Assembly: GCF_002953195.1 (NCBI RefSeq)
Contig: NZ_CP026377.1
Location: 2,728,001 to 2,792,000, forward strand
Source of the DNA: Mixta gaviniae
GTDB taxonomy: Bacteria > Pseudomonadota > Gammaproteobacteria > Enterobacterales > Enterobacteriaceae
Length of the DNA stretch: 64,000 bases
Direction: 5' to 3'
Of this stretch, positions 36,689-46,605 are shown one piece after another. Made by a program: the position numbers and the translations under genes. The notes beneath the pieces were generated by a model. It did not search any database. It was not told the origin of the DNA and was given only the letters and a program-made list of their open reading frames with translations. How positions within the stretch are numbered: the stretch's first letter is position 1; each line of letters opens with the position of its first letter.

Positions 36689-37959
36689 TTAAGCTGCCAA
36701 CATCGGTCAACACTCTCAGCGGCGGAAGCGGCGCTGACCTTTCCGCCAGCGTCGCCGGCACGGTCGGCGGCGATAGCGCCGGCGCGGCCGGGCAGCTGCC
36801 GGAAGCATTTCTTACCCTGCTCGGCAACCGTCTGCTGACGCTGACGAAACAGGGCGACGATAAAGCGCCGGCTGCGGTCGGCGCCGATAAGCTGCAGGCG
36901 GACAACGCGCCCGCTACTGAGCTGAGCCAGCTGCTGGCGGCGCTGGAAAAACCGGACGCGCTTAACGCTCTGCTGACGCCGGAAAAGGCTAAAGAGAGCG
37001 GCAAATCCGCCGATGATAAAGATGAGCTGAAACGAGACACCCTGAGCGCGGCCGACCAGCAATCGCTGCAGGCGCTGTTCGCCATGCTGCCGCAAACGCC
37101 ATTGGTGCAGCAGGCGGCGAAGTCCAGCGACATAAAGCTGGCGGGCGATAGCCTTGCGGCCCCGCCGGGCGCGCAGGGCGGCAACCTGAAAGCGACGCTG
37201 GCGGCGCTGAATGCGCAGCAGCCGTCGACCGCCGATGCGCTGGCGGATAAAGCCGCTTCGGGCGCCGGCGCGCAATCGGGCCTGACGGCAGCAGCCGCGC
37301 CGGCGACCGCCACAAATGGTGATAACGCCGGCGGCAGCGCCGCGTTCCAGAGCATGCTGAACGGCGCGAAGCAGAATGAAGGGAACGACAATAAAGAAAG
37401 CCTGCCGCCGCAAACGTTGAGCGCGCTGTCGGCGGCAATGCACAGCGCCACCGCCGCGGTAGCGCAGCCGGCGGCCTCGGCGACCACGATGGCGCCAGCC
37501 ACGCCGCAGATTAACGCGCAGCTGGGCAGCCCGGAGTGGCAGCAGGCGGTAAGCCAGCAGGTATTGATGTTTAGCCGCAACGGGCAGCAGACCGCCGAGC
37601 TGCGTCTGCATCCCGATGACCTGGGCGCGATCCAGATCAGTCTGAAGCTGGATAACGACCAGGCGCAGCTGAATATGGTTTCCGGCCACAGCCAGGTGCG
37701 CGCCGCGCTGGAAGCCGCGCTGCCGCATCTGCGCGCCGCGCTGGCGGAGAACGGCATCAACCTGAGCCAGAGCAACGTTGGCAGCGATGCTTTCCCGCAG
37801 AGCGGGGGCTTCGGCGGCCAGCAAGAGTCGCGCCGCGACCAGGCGCAGGGCGGATTCTCCCTGACGCCGGAAAACGATAACGACATCACGCCGATCGCCG
37901 TTCCCGCCGCTTTACAGGCGCGCGCGGCCGGTAGCAGCGCTGTCGATACATTCGCCTGA
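36685..37959 (+). CDS. fliK: Flagellar hook-length control protein FliK
   Basis: Molecular ruler that stops hook growth and switches export specificity. 424 residues, longer than the 375 of E. coli because of an Ala-rich, repetitive middle. The conserved C-terminal domain ([40 protein letters not shown], then [13 protein letters not shown]) is intact. Confidence 0.95.
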   Translation: MIKLPTSVNTLSGGSGADLSASVAGTVGGDSAGAAGQLPEAFLTLLGNRLLTLTKQGDDKAPAAVGADKLQADNAPATELSQLLAALEKPDALNALLTPEKAKESGKSADDKDELKRDTLSAADQQSLQALFAMLPQTPLVQQAAKSSDIKLAGDSLAAPPGAQGGNLKATLAALNAQQPSTADALADKAASGAGAQSGLTAAAAPATATNGDNAGGSAAFQSMLNGAKQNEGNDNKESLPPQTLSALSAAMHSATAAVAQPAASATTMAPATPQINAQLGSPEWQQAVSQQVLMFSRNGQQTAELRLHPDDLGAIQISLKLDNDQAQLNMVSGHSQVRAALEAALPHLRAALAENGINLSQSNVGSDAFPQSGGFGGQQESRRDQAQGGFSLTPENDNDITPIAVPAALQARAAGSSAVDTFA

Positions 37960-38091
37960 CGGCGACAAACGCCAAAGGTAAAAGCAAAAGGCGCGTCTTT
38001 TCCCCCCATTGATCGGCGAGAGACGCGGGATAATCACTCTCGGCTCGCCACTACGGCCTGCCCCAGATAATTCACAGGGTATTTCTGCAAA

Positions 38092-38574
38092 ATGTCTGAT
38101 AACGCGAAAGCCAAAGGCCGCAAACGTTCCATCCTGATTCCGGTGTTACTGGTTGTAACGCTGGCCGCTTGCAGCGTGGCAGGCTATGCAGTCTGGCGAA
38201 TAATGAATAAAACCGACGGTCATCCGGAAGCCGCGAAAGTGGAACCGCCTGCCGCGCCGGTCTTTTTTGCTCTTGATACATTTACGGTTAACCTGGTCAA
38301 TGCGGATAACGATCCCGATCGCGTGCTGTACGTAGGCTTTACCCTGCGTCTGCCCGACGAAGCGACGCGTCTTCGCATGAACGACTACCTGCCTGAAGTT
38401 CGTAGCCGGTTACTGCTGCTGCTTTCCCGCCAGGATTCACTGAAGCTGGCATCGGAAACGGGCAAGCAGGCGCTGGTGGAACAGATCAAGCAGTCGCTGG
38501 CGCCGCCGCTGGTTAAAGGTCAACCTCCGCAGGTCGTAAACGATGTACTGTTTACCGCCTTCATTTTGAGGTGA
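38092..38574 (+). CDS. fliL: Flagellar basal body protein FliL
   Basis: Single-pass inner-membrane protein that rings the stators and supports torque under load. 160 residues with helix [20 protein letters not shown] followed by a periplasmic domain ending in the family-type [10 protein letters not shown]. First gene of fliLMNOPQR; 130 bases of control region separate it from fliK. Confidence 0.96.
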   Translation: MSDNAKAKGRKRSILIPVLLVVTLAACSVAGYAVWRIMNKTDGHPEAAKVEPPAAPVFFALDTFTVNLVNADNDPDRVLYVGFTLRLPDEATRLRMNDYLPEVRSRLLLLLSRQDSLKLASETGKQALVEQIKQSLAPPLVKGQPPQVVNDVLFTAFILR

Positions 38575-38578
38575 GTTA

Positions 38579-39586
38579 ATGGGCGATAGCATTCTTTCAC
38601 AAGCTGAGATTGACGCGCTTCTCAATGGCGACAGCGAAAGCGCGGAAGATGATAAGAATAAAAGTACGGGCGATAACAATATTCGCCCCTACGACCCGAA
38701 TACCCAGCGTCGCGTGGTGCGCGAGCGTCTGCAGGCGCTGGAAATCATCAACGAACGCTTTGCGCGTCAGTTCCGTATGGGGCTGTTTAACCTGTTGCGT
38801 CGTAGTCCGGATATCAGCGTCGGGGCGATTAAAATTCAGCCGTATCATGAATTCGCCCGTAACCTGCCGGTGCCGACCAACCTGAACCTGATCCACCTGA
38901 AGCCGCTGCGCGGAACCGCTCTGTTCGTGTTCTCGCCAAGCCTGGTGTTTATCGCGGTGGATAACCTGTTCGGGGGCGACGGCCGCTTCCCCACGAAAGT
39001 GGAAGGTCGCGAATTTACCCACACGGAACAGCGCGTCATCCGCCGTATGCTCAAGCTGGCGCTGGAAGGCTACAGCGACGCATGGAAAGCGATTTATCCG
39101 TTGGATGTTGAATATGTGCGTTCGGAGATGCAGGTGAAGTTCACCAACATCACCACCTCGCCGAACGATATTGTGGTCACCACGCCGTTTCAGGTGGAGA
39201 TCGGTAACCTGGTAGGGGAATTCAACATCTGTATCCCCTTCAGCATGATCGAGCCGCTGCGCGAACTGTTGGTCAACCCGCCGCTGGAAAACTCCCGGCA
39301 GGAAGATCAGCACTGGCGCGAAACGCTGGTGAAGCAGGTGCAGCACTCCGAGCTGGAGCTGATTGCCACCTTTGCCGACGTTTCTCTGCGCCTGTCGCGC
39401 ATACTGCAGCTGAAGCCCGGCGATGTACTGCCGATTGAAAAACCGGACCGCATTATCGCCCATGTCGACGGCGTGCCGGTGTTGACCAGCCAGTACGGCA
39501 CCCTGAACGGGCAGTACGCGCTGCGTGTAGAACACTTGATTAACCCGATTTTGAATTCGCTGAATGAGGAACAGCCCGATGAGTGA
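38579..39586 (+). CDS. fliM: Flagellar motor switch protein FliM
   Basis: C-ring protein that binds CheY-P. 335 residues. The N-terminal CheY-binding peptide ILSQAEIDALLNGDSE and the middle RRMLKLALEGYSDAWKAIYP segment are intact. The C-terminal SpoA domain precedes an eight-base overlap with fliN. Confidence 0.98.
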   Translation: MGDSILSQAEIDALLNGDSESAEDDKNKSTGDNNIRPYDPNTQRRVVRERLQALEIINERFARQFRMGLFNLLRRSPDISVGAIKIQPYHEFARNLPVPTNLNLIHLKPLRGTALFVFSPSLVFIAVDNLFGGDGRFPTKVEGREFTHTEQRVIRRMLKLALEGYSDAWKAIYPLDVEYVRSEMQVKFTNITTSPNDIVVTTPFQVEIGNLVGEFNICIPFSMIEPLRELLVNPPLENSRQEDQHWRETLVKQVQHSELELIATFADVSLRLSRILQLKPGDVLPIEKPDRIIAHVDGVPVLTSQYGTLNGQYALRVEHLINPILNSLNEEQPDE

Positions 39587-39989
39587 CAGCAATAACACGT
39601 CCAATGACAATATCTCTGCGGACGATCTGTGGGCTGAGGCGATGGGTGAACAAGCCGCAGCCGACAGCACGTCATCCACGGATAACGTCTTCAAATCGTT
39701 AGAGAGTAAAGATCTCGGCGGGTCGCTGCAGGATATCGATCTGATCATGGATATCCCGGTAAAGCTGACCGTTGAGCTGGGCCGCACCAAGATGACCATC
39801 AAAGAGCTGCTGCGTCTGACGCAGGGTTCGGTGGTGGCGCTGGAAGGCCTCGCCGGCGAGCCGCTGGATATCCTGATCAACGGCTACCTGATCGCCCAGG
39901 GCGAAGTGGTGGTGGTCAATGATAAATATGGCGTGCGCATTACCGACATTATCACGCCCTCTGAACGTATGCGTCGCCTGAGCCGTTAA
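39579..39989 (+). CDS. fliN: Flagellar motor switch protein FliN
   Basis: C-ring base protein that docks FliH. 136 residues from ATG 39579 (MSDSNNTSNDN), inside the fliM end. The SpoA core (MDIPVKLTVELGRTKMTIKE, GQ-type LDILINGYLIAQGEVVVVND) is typical. Confidence 0.97.
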   Translation: MSDSNNTSNDNISADDLWAEAMGEQAAADSTSSTDNVFKSLESKDLGGSLQDIDLIMDIPVKLTVELGRTKMTIKELLRLTQGSVVALEGLAGEPLDILINGYLIAQGEVVVVNDKYGVRITDIITPSERMRRLSR

Positions 39990-40396
39990 TGATGAACAGC
40001 CATACCCAGCAGGCTTCTTCCCTGCACGCCGCACAGCCCGCCTTCTCCACCGGTTCCGCGCTGACTCAGGTCAGCAGCGTGCTGGCGGGCATCGTGCTGC
40101 TGATCCTCGCCTGCGCCTGGCTGGCGAAACGCTTCGGCTTCGCGCCCAAGCGTCTTGGCGGCCCGCAGGCGCTGAAAATCAGCGCCAGCGTTCAGGTCGG
40201 TCAGCGCGAACGCGTGGTGATTGTCGAGGTAGAAGATGCCCGCCTGGTATTGGGCGTGACCGCGCAGCAGATTACCCATCTGCATACGCTGCCGCCTAAA
40301 GATCCCGAACAACAGGATGCGCCGCCCGCCCAGGCGGCACCTGACTTCCGTCAGATTTTACAGACGTTAGTGAAACGTCCCGGAAAACCCCAATGA
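39989..40396 (+). CDS. fliO: Flagellar export protein FliO
   Basis: Membrane scaffold for assembly of the FliP ring. 135 residues, one helix ([20 protein letters not shown]) and a cytoplasmic domain ([20 protein letters not shown]). Start overlaps the fliN stop (TAATG). Confidence 0.94.
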   Translation: MMNSHTQQASSLHAAQPAFSTGSALTQVSSVLAGIVLLILACAWLAKRFGFAPKRLGGPQALKISASVQVGQRERVVIVEVEDARLVLGVTAQQITHLHTLPPKDPEQQDAPPAQAAPDFRQILQTLVKRPGKPQ

Positions 40397-41127
40397 TTCG
40401 TCGCCTGCTTCCGTTGCTGCCTCTGCTGCTGTTAGCGCCCGAGGTGCATGCTCAGTTGCCTGGTCTGGTTACGCAGCCGCTGCCTGGCGGCGGACAGAGC
40501 TGGTCTCTGCCCGTGCAGACGCTGGTGTTCATCACCTCGCTGACCTTTTTGCCGGCCATTTTGCTGATGATGACCAGCTTTACGCGCATCATCATCGTCT
40601 TCGGCCTGCTGCGCAACGCGCTCGGCACGCCGTCCGCGCCGCCGAACCAGGTCCTGCTGGGGCTGTCGCTGTTTCTGACGTTTTTCATCATGGCGCCGGT
40701 GTTCGATAAGATCTATCAGGACGCCTACCTGCCGTTCAGTCAGGACAAAATCGCGATGGACGTGGCGCTGGAGAAAGGGGCGCAGCCGCTGCGCGAATTT
40801 ATGCTGCGTCAGACGCGTGAAGCAGATCTGGCGCTGTTCGCCCGCCTGGCCAATACGGCGCCGATTGCCGGACCGGAAGCGGTGCCGATGCGCATTCTGC
40901 TGCCCGCCTACGTGACCAGCGAGCTGAAAACCGCGTTTCAGATTGGCTTCACCGTCTTTATTCCGTTTTTGATTATCGATCTGGTCATTGCCAGCGTGCT
41001 GATGGCGCTGGGGATGATGATGGTACCGCCGGCAACGATTGCCCTGCCATTTAAGCTGATGTTGTTTGTGTTGGTGGATGGCTGGCAGCTGCTGGTCGGG
41101 TCGCTGGCGCAGAGCTTTTATTCCTGA
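40393..41127 (+). CDS. fliP: Flagellar export gate protein FliP
   Basis: Core of the export gate. 244 residues with a cleavable signal peptide ([20 protein letters not shown]), then [40 protein letters not shown], and [25 protein letters not shown], all typical. Confidence 0.98.
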   Translation: MIRRLLPLLPLLLLAPEVHAQLPGLVTQPLPGGGQSWSLPVQTLVFITSLTFLPAILLMMTSFTRIIIVFGLLRNALGTPSAPPNQVLLGLSLFLTFFIMAPVFDKIYQDAYLPFSQDKIAMDVALEKGAQPLREFMLRQTREADLALFARLANTAPIAGPEAVPMRILLPAYVTSELKTAFQIGFTVFIPFLIIDLVIASVLMALGMMMVPPATIALPFKLMLFVLVDGWQLLVGSLAQSFYS

Positions 41128-41141
41128 TACCCGGAGCAATC

Positions 41142-41411
41142 ATGACCCCAGAATCGGTAATGGTCCTTGGCCACGACGCGATGAAAGTCGCCCTGATGGT
41201 CGCCGCGCCGCTGCTGCTGGCCGCGCTGGTCAGCGGCCTGATTATCAGCCTGCTGCAGGCGGCAACGCAGGTCAACGAACAGACGCTCTCTTTTATTCCT
41301 AAAATCCTGGCCGTCGCCGCAACTGTGGTGGTCGCCGGTCCGTGGATGCTGAACCTGCTGCTGGACTATATCCGCACACTGTTCAGCAACCTGCCCTACA
41401 TGATTGGCTAG
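41142..41411 (+). CDS. fliQ: Flagellar export gate protein FliQ
   Basis: 89 residues, two helices (VALMVAAPLLLAALVSGLIISLL; FIPKILAVAATVVVAGPWML), family-standard. 14 bases after fliP. Confidence 0.97.
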   Translation: MTPESVMVLGHDAMKVALMVAAPLLLAALVSGLIISLLQAATQVNEQTLSFIPKILAVAATVVVAGPWMLNLLLDYIRTLFSNLPYMIG

Positions 41412-41457
41412 CCGAGCTTTCGGCGCGCCGCCTTCCCGGTTTTGAGAGACGCGATTT

Positions 41458-42243
41458 ATGGTAACGCTGGACAGCAGCCAACTTATGCTGTGGGTCGGTC
41501 AGTTCTTCTGGCCGATGGTGCGCCTGCTGGCGCTGTTCAGCACTGCGCCGATCTTCAGCGAACATTCCATCAGTAAAAAGGTCAAAATCGGTCTGGCGCT
41601 GATGATTACCTGGATCCTCGCGCCGGAGTTGCCGCCGACGAATGTTACGCTGTTTTCCGTGGGCGGTTTTTGGCTGTTGATTCAACAACTGTTGATTGGC
41701 ATTGCGTTAGGATTCACCATGCAGTTCGCGTTTGCCGCGGTACGCATGGCGGGCGAACTGATCGGATTACAGATGGGGCTCTCTTTTGCTACCTTCTTTG
41801 ATCCGGGCAGCCGCCTGAATATGCCGGTGCTGGCGCGCTTTCTCGATATGCTGGCGATGCTGCTGTTTTTAACCTTTAACGGTCACCTGTGGCTGATCTC
41901 GTTACTGGCGGACAGTTTTCATACATTGCCCATCGGGGGAGACCCACTTAATGCCAATGCATTCCTGGCGCTTGCCAAAGCGGGTGGATTAATTTTCCTC
42001 AACGGGATGAGACTTGCGCTTCCGCTAATCATTTTGCTGCTCACCATTAACCTGGCCCTGGGTTTGTTAAACCGCGTTGCACCACAGCTCTCCGTTTTCG
42101 CTATAGGCTTTCCTGTAACCTTATCGATCGGAATTTTAACAATTGGCATACTTATGCCCCTGCTTGCTCCTTTCTGTGAGCATCTGTTCAGCGAAGTATT
42201 TGATTTACTTTCTGACATACTTTCTGAAATGCCGCAAAAGTAA
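41458..42243 (+). CDS. fliR: Flagellar export gate protein FliR
   Basis: 261-residue polytopic gate protein, last gene of the operon. [20 protein letters not shown] near the N-terminus, [20 protein letters not shown] in the middle. GC content falls sharply in the last 250 bases and stays low through the following gap. Confidence 0.97.
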   Translation: MVTLDSSQLMLWVGQFFWPMVRLLALFSTAPIFSEHSISKKVKIGLALMITWILAPELPPTNVTLFSVGGFWLLIQQLLIGIALGFTMQFAFAAVRMAGELIGLQMGLSFATFFDPGSRLNMPVLARFLDMLAMLLFLTFNGHLWLISLLADSFHTLPIGGDPLNANAFLALAKAGGLIFLNGMRLALPLIILLLTINLALGLLNRVAPQLSVFAIGFPVTLSIGILTIGILMPLLAPFCEHLFSEVFDLLSDILSEMPQK

Positions 42244-42893
42244 ACTCCAGCATTTCTTAAGCCGCGCTGTATCTATACTTAAGCACCCACAATGTTTCTG
42301 CGTACTTTTCGAACCATTTTTATCAGAATTTCACTGAGGAAAATCTGATAAATTGTTTTGGGCGATGAAATTTATTCGCATTAAATGGCGCTTCGCGTAT
42401 TTTAAAACGGAATTCGCAACGGGCGTAAAGTCAGGTCCAGCACGGGTTAAACACGCAAATGGATGTTTTCGAAAGGAAAAATTTTTCTGCGGTTTTTTCT
42501 TGTCTAAATGGAATTTTTACGGCATTGTCGTCGCTCTCGAATTCATCACACATTCGAGAAATAAATGGTTTTAAGATTTGTCCTATCAGGATTATCTTAG
42601 TTCTGCGCGATAGTGAAAACGTTCTCAAAAGTTGCATCAGGCGTGCGCCAGGGCAAAATGTCGTTCCGACAGGTAGCCGCTTGCGTTCTGCTGCGCTTAA
42701 GGCAGTGATGTTCCCTGCCTGGCGTAAAAATCTGCTGTAGATACAAGGAAGAAAGATGACCTCGGCGATGCGCTGTTAAGAGTTCAGCACAGCTGAGTAA
42801 AATTACAAGATTGTTAATAGAAATCTTTCCCGTACCGCAAACGCGTATTCATCGTTGATTTAAACGGATAACAAATTGGTGAGGGTCGCTATC
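42244..42893. other. Long AT-rich control region upstream of rcsA
   Basis: 650 bases without a credible gene; a 93-codon frame at 42459-42740 lacks a ribosome site and any familiar sequence. It contains the RcsAB box described below. AT-rich upstream regions of rcsA are bound and silenced by H-NS in E. coli, which fits the composition. Confidence 0.6.
42586..42599 (+). promoter_or_regulatory. RcsAB box upstream of rcsA
   Basis: TCAGGATTATCTTA matches the E. coli rcsA autoregulation site TAAGGATTATCCGA at 11 of 14 positions and keeps the central GGATTATC. It supports RcsA-RcsB autoactivation. About 300 bases upstream of the start, farther than in E. coli. Confidence 0.65.
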
Positions 42894-43529
42894 ATGCCAA
42901 CGATTATTATGGATTCATGCAGCTATACACGTCTGGGATTAATGGATTACATGGCAACAAAGGGAGTTAAGAAGAAAAATATCTCATCCGTTAACGATAT
43001 CGAACAGCTACATATTAAGTGTCAGCAGGTTAAACCTGGCGTTGTCTTTATTAATGAAGAGTGTTTCATTCATGAAGCGGATTCCAGTGAACGTATTCGT
43101 AATATTATTTTGCAGCACCCTGACACCATATTTTTTATATTTATGGCGATTGCCAATATCCATTTTGAGGAATATCTCTACGTTCGTAAGAACCTGATTA
43201 TTACGTCAAAATCGATAAAGTCCGCCACTTTGGATAAATTATTAAGTAGCTACCTGCAGAAAAAGATTAGCACCTCTACCCGCACGTCTTCCGGCATCGA
43301 CGTCAATCCACTGACGCTCAGCCAGACGGAATCGAATATGCTTAAAATGTGGATGTCAGGTCATGACACCATACAGATTTCCGACAAGATGCAAATTAAA
43401 GCCAAGACGGTTTCATCGCATAAAGGCAATATTAAACGTAAGATCAAAACCCATAATAAACAGGTGATCTATCATGTGGTGCGCTTGACGGATAACGTGA
43501 CATCCGGCATCTACGTGAACGTAAGATAA
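42894..43529 (+). CDS. rcsA: Capsule transcription activator RcsA
   Basis: Unstable LuxR-type partner of RcsB that activates capsule (colanic acid or stewartan-type) genes and, with RcsB, represses flhDC. 211 residues from ATG 42894 ([16 protein letters not shown]), where GAGGG provides the ribosome site. The C-terminal helix-turn-helix ([20 protein letters not shown] then [20 protein letters not shown]) is practically identical to E. coli. Confidence 0.97.
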   Translation: MPTIIMDSCSYTRLGLMDYMATKGVKKKNISSVNDIEQLHIKCQQVKPGVVFINEECFIHEADSSERIRNIILQHPDTIFFIFMAIANIHFEEYLYVRKNLIITSKSIKSATLDKLLSSYLQKKISTSTRTSSGIDVNPLTLSQTESNMLKMWMSGHDTIQISDKMQIKAKTVSSHKGNIKRKIKTHNKQVIYHVVRLTDNVTSGIYVNVR

Positions 43530-43555
43530 GTCTCTATGTCAATGTAAGATAAAAG

Positions 43556-43578
43556 AAAGGCCGGCTTTGCCGGCCTTT
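43556..43578 (+). terminator. Terminator of rcsA
   Basis: Ten-base stem AAAGGCCGGC / GCCGGCCTTT with a TTT loop and following T-rich run. Confidence 0.92.
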
Positions 43579-43622
43579 CTTTTTGCTTTTCTGTTTTGCG
43601 ATCTGCCTCTCATTTATCCCGC

Positions 43623-43649
43623 TAAGCCTTTTGCCGGGGTTGCCGATGC
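43623..43649 (+). promoter_or_regulatory. Sigma-28 promoter of the chemoreceptor gene
   Basis: TAAG, 15 bases, GCCGATGC: one mismatch in the -35 and two in the -10 of the FliA consensus, 50 bases before the start codon. Confidence 0.65.
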
Positions 43650-43698
43650 TTATTACGGATCTGACATCGCCTACCTTACCTACAGAGAGCAAAAGGAT

Positions 43699-45399
43699 AT
43701 GAAAACCACCTCCCCTGACGGGGCCCATGACCGGGTCAGTTTTTGGCAGCATCTGCGTTTGGTTCCCATGTTCACTACGATTTTCACCGGCATTCTGGTG
43801 CTTTTCGCCCTGAGCATTGGCCTTTCCGGCTGGTTTTTACAGCAAAGCAACCGGTCGCTGGATGAGGCGACGCAGGAAATTCAGATACGCATGGCGCTCT
43901 CCAACAGCTCCAACCATCTGCGCACCGCCAGGCTGCTGGTGATCCACGCCGCCGCCGCCGCGCGCATCGGCGAAATGGATGAGTTTCGCGCCATTCTGGG
44001 CGCGGTGGAAAAGCGTCTTGGTCAGGCACAGCAAAACTTTACTACCTACCTTAATCGTCCCAATAAAGGCGACGCGGACAGCGCGCTGGACGCGCCGCTG
44101 CAGGAGCGTTTCAACGCCTACCTGACGAAAGGCGTGACGCCGATGGTGCAATCGGCGAAACAGGGCAGCTTCGAAGGGGCGATCGCCCAGGAAACCGATG
44201 TTACCCGCAAACTCGACGATGCCTATAACGCCGTGCTGTTAAAGGCGATTCAGATCCGCACCGCGCGCGCTGAGGCGATCAATCAGCGGGCCAGTGCCCA
44301 GTCTCAGCTGGGCTATCTGATTATGGGCGCGGCCTTTGCCGTTGCGCTGGCGCTGACGCTGATGACCTTTATCTTCCTGCGTCGCGTAGTGATCCAGCCG
44401 CTGCATCAGGCAGGGGAAAGCATCGCGCGCATCGCCGCAGGCGACCTGACCGCCCCGCCCCGCAGTTGGGGCCGCAGCGAGATTGGCGTGCTGAGTGCCA
44501 ATCTGCAGGCGATGCAGCGCTCACTGGTGACCACCGTCGGCGTCGTGCGCGAAGGTGCGGTGGCGATCTACCAGGGATCCGGCGAGATCAGCGCCGGCAA
44601 TACCGATCTCTCGTCGCGTACCGAACAACAGGCCTCAGCGCTGGAGCAGACCGCCGCCAGCATGGAGCAGCTGACCGCCACGGTGAAACAGAACGCCGAT
44701 AATGCCCATCATGCCAGCCAGCTGGCAGCCGACGCCTCCGGTAAAGCGCGCGAAGGCGGCGATATCGTCAGCGGCGTTATCAGCACCATGAACAATATCT
44801 CCGGCAGCTCAAAGAAAATCGCCGAGATCACGACAGTTATTAACAGTATCGCTTTCCAGACCAATATTCTGGCGCTGAACGCCGCGGTGGAAGCGGCACG
44901 CGCTGGCGAACAGGGGCGCGGTTTTGCCGTGGTCGCCAGCGAAGTGCGCAACCTTGCGCAACGCAGCGCGCAGGCGGCGAAAGAGATTGAGGGGCTGATC
45001 GCCGAATCGGTCAATCTGATTGGTCGCGGTTCTGAGCAGGTTAGCCATGCGGGCACCACCATGACCGACATTGTCGAGGCGGTTCGCCGTGTGACCGATA
45101 TTATGGCGGAGATCGCCGCCGCCTCCGATGAGCAGAGCCGCGGTATTCAACAGGTCAGCCAGGCGGTAACGGAAATGGATAACGTGACGCAGCAAAACGC
45201 CTCGCTGGTGGAAGAGGCGTCATCCGCCGCCGCTTCGCTGGAGGAGCAGGCCGCGCGCCTGACGCAGGCTGTTGCTGCGTTTCGTCTGTCGCAGCAAGAA
45301 ACGGTTTCGCCGCTGAAAAGCGTCGCGTCGCAGAAAGCGCCGTCCGCCGCGAAACTGCGCCCCGCGCTGGCCGAAAATGAAAACTGGGAAACCTTTTAA
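43699..45399 (+). CDS. Methyl-accepting chemotaxis protein (Tar/Tsr type)
   Basis: Transmembrane chemoreceptor, 566 residues from ATG 43699, where AAAAGGAT is the ribosome site; the 44 residues upstream in the frame include the sigma-28 promoter and are not coding. N-terminal helix (MFTTIFTGILVLFALSIGLS), periplasmic four-helix bundle (about 40-200), second helix (LGYLIMGAAFAVALALTLMT), HAMP, then methylation helices and the invariant tip IAFQTNILALNAAVEAARAG EQGRGFAVVA. Ends in NWETF, the CheR/CheB tether of high-abundance receptors. The ligand is not predictable. Confidence 0.95.
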   Translation: MKTTSPDGAHDRVSFWQHLRLVPMFTTIFTGILVLFALSIGLSGWFLQQSNRSLDEATQEIQIRMALSNSSNHLRTARLLVIHAAAAARIGEMDEFRAILGAVEKRLGQAQQNFTTYLNRPNKGDADSALDAPLQERFNAYLTKGVTPMVQSAKQGSFEGAIAQETDVTRKLDDAYNAVLLKAIQIRTARAEAINQRASAQSQLGYLIMGAAFAVALALTLMTFIFLRRVVIQPLHQAGESIARIAAGDLTAPPRSWGRSEIGVLSANLQAMQRSLVTTVGVVREGAVAIYQGSGEISAGNTDLSSRTEQQASALEQTAASMEQLTATVKQNADNAHHASQLAADASGKAREGGDIVSGVISTMNNISGSSKKIAEITTVINSIAFQTNILALNAAVEAARAGEQGRGFAVVASEVRNLAQRSAQAAKEIEGLIAESVNLIGRGSEQVSHAGTTMTDIVEAVRRVTDIMAEIAAASDEQSRGIQQVSQAVTEMDNVTQQNASLVEEASSAAASLEEQAARLTQAVAAFRLSQQETVSPLKSVASQKAPSAAKLRPALAENENWETF

Positions 45400-45650
45400 C
45401 GGGCGGGCTTCGCGCCATAAAAAAACACCTCCACAGGAGGTGTTTTTCTTTAAACATTGCCCACCAGACGCGGAAAGCGAAAAGCGGCAGCCCCTTTAAC
45501 CGGCGGGCTCCGCGCCATAAAAAAACACCTCCACAGGAGGTGTTTTTCTTTAAGCATTGTCCACCAGGCGGGGAAAGCGAAAAGCGGCAGCCCCTTTAAC
45601 CGGCGAGCTTCGCGCCATAAAAAAAACACCTCCACAGGAGGTGTTTTTCT
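45399..45650. repeat. Terminator region present in three tandem copies
   Basis: A unit of 100-101 bases (start CTTTAACCGGCGGGCT, hairpin, then CATTG.CCACCAG.CG and GAAAGCGAAAAGCGGCAGCC) occurs two full times plus a third partial copy. Each has the same hairpin AACACCTCC-ACA-GGAGGTGTT with flanking A and T runs, at about 45423-45446, 45524-45547 and 45624-45647. The first unit starts at the chemoreceptor stop and the third abuts the dsrB stop, so the convergent terminator has been amplified. Confidence 0.93.
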
Positions 45651-45848
45651 TTACGCGTTGCCCGTTACGGGCTCAACGAAAATGCCGTCATCGTGCCCGG
45701 TTTCGTTGAAAAACCAGATGCCCAGCGGATAATCTTCCAGCGCCACCAGATACATGGTGCCTTCATTAAAATCCTCTACCGCCAGTACGGTGCCAGGCCG
45801 CCGTGGGCCGCCATCGGTTTTTACCGTGACGCGATCGTTTACCTTCAT
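45651..45848 (-). CDS. dsrB: DsrB protein
   Basis: 65 residues, [57 protein letters not shown], almost identical to E. coli DsrB over the first 55 residues. Located beside rcsA as in E. coli. Small beta-rich cytoplasmic protein of unknown role. Confidence 0.95.
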   Translation of the reverse strand: MKVNDRVTVKTDGGPRRPGTVLAVEDFNEGTMYLVALEDYPLGIWFFNETGHDDGIFVEPVTGNA

Positions 45849-45905
45849 GTTTATCTTGCTCCCCTGCTCAGGCCATTAGCGTTACAGCGGAGAATAAACG
45901 GCGAA

Positions 45906-46064
45906 TTAACGTCGCGCAATAACCCAGACCGCATGAATGATACCGGGAATATAGCCCAACAGCGTCAGCAGGATATTCAGCCAGAATGCGCCGCCGAAAC
46001 CTACCTGTAAAAAGACCCCCAGCGGCGGTAACAAAATGGCAATAATAATGCGCAATAAGTCCAT
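45906..46064 (-). CDS. yqaE: YqaE/Pmp3 family membrane protein
   Basis: 52 residues from ATG 46064, with GGAGAGG upstream. Two helices LLRIIIAILLPPLGVFLQVG and FWLNILLTLLGYIPGIIHAV fit the Pmp3 signature (ILPPLGV... and LLTLLGYIPGIIHA). Stress-related proteolipid-like proteins. E. coli yqaE is elsewhere, so this locus is specific to the present lineage. Confidence 0.93.
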   Translation of the reverse strand: MDLLRIIIAILLPPLGVFLQVGFGGAFWLNILLTLLGYIPGIIHAVWVIARR

Positions 46065-46225
46065 AACCTCTCCTGTGTTGTTGATTTTATCCATGGGTAA
46101 GTGTAGCAGCCGCGTAATTTATTGCCTGTAAGGTCAGGTAAAGGTTAAGAAATATCTTGGGCGCCTTTTCATTTCCTTAACGTTTTGCTGCAAGACTTCT
46201 GACGGGGGTTTTGCCTACACTTATT

Positions 46226-46303
46226 GCCACTGCACCAACCCCACAGGCGCAGTCAACCTAAAAGTAACAAGGATTTTTGCCCGCGCAGCGCGGGCTTTTT
46301 TTT
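46226..46303 (+). ncRNA. Candidate small RNA between yqaE and yodD
   Basis: A strong intrinsic terminator GCCCGCG-CAG-CGCGGGC followed by eight T (46279-46303) has no protein gene in front of it on the plus strand. About 50 bases before lies GCCACTGCACCAACCCCACA, with ACTGC / GCAGT able to pair, and a -10-like TACACT at 46216-46221. Together this gives a possible 75-80-base RNA with an Hfq-type 3' end. No -35 is clear. Confidence 0.45.
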
Positions 46304-46401
46304 GCGTATTTTCTTATTTATCCCTGCACGCGATCCCGGTCGCAATAACCGCCTGCACATCACCTATACTTTTGGCGTCCATCCTGATGCCGGAGGGAAT
46401 T

Positions 46402-46605
46402 ATGACGCATAACCGTATTAGCCGCGCGCCGTCAGACGAGATTGCCCGTCAGACCCCCACTGGTGCGGAGGGCGTTCAGCGCCTTGATGGCTGGAGCGAA
46501 TGGGCGTATCAGGATGCGGAACGCGGCGCGGACGACAAGCCGGCGCTGGATGAGGCGTTTGAACTTGATATTCATGACTGTTCCGTCAGCGAGCGACATC
46601 GCTAA
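46402..46605 (+). CDS. yodD: YodD family small protein
   Basis: 67 residues from ATG 46402, with CGGAGGGA as ribosome site. The C-terminus LDEAFELDIHDCSVSERHR matches the end of E. coli YodD (LADAFELDIHDFSVSEVNR), and it lies in the same place (after dsrB, before dsrA and yedP). Function unknown; peroxide- and stress-induced in E. coli by report. Confidence 0.85.
   Translation: MTHNRISRAPSDEIARQTPTGAEGVQRLDGWSEWAYQDAERGADDKPALDEAFELDIHDCSVSERHR

Noticed and set aside
36459..38009. 516- and 396-codon minus-strand frames over fliJ/fliK
   Set aside because: Antisense to the Ala-rich fliK; the long Ser/Ala/Cys composition is what such shadows give.
42459..42740. 93-codon ORF upstream of rcsA
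   Set aside because: Weak start context and it contains the RcsAB box; more likely a regulatory region.
45450..45635. 61-codon minus-strand frame with an internal peptide repeat
   Set aside because: Merely the translation of the tandem terminator units, hairpins included.
45399..45650. CRISPR array
   Set aside because: Repeats are about 100 bases with no variable spacers, and the repeat contains a terminator. No cas genes anywhere in the window.
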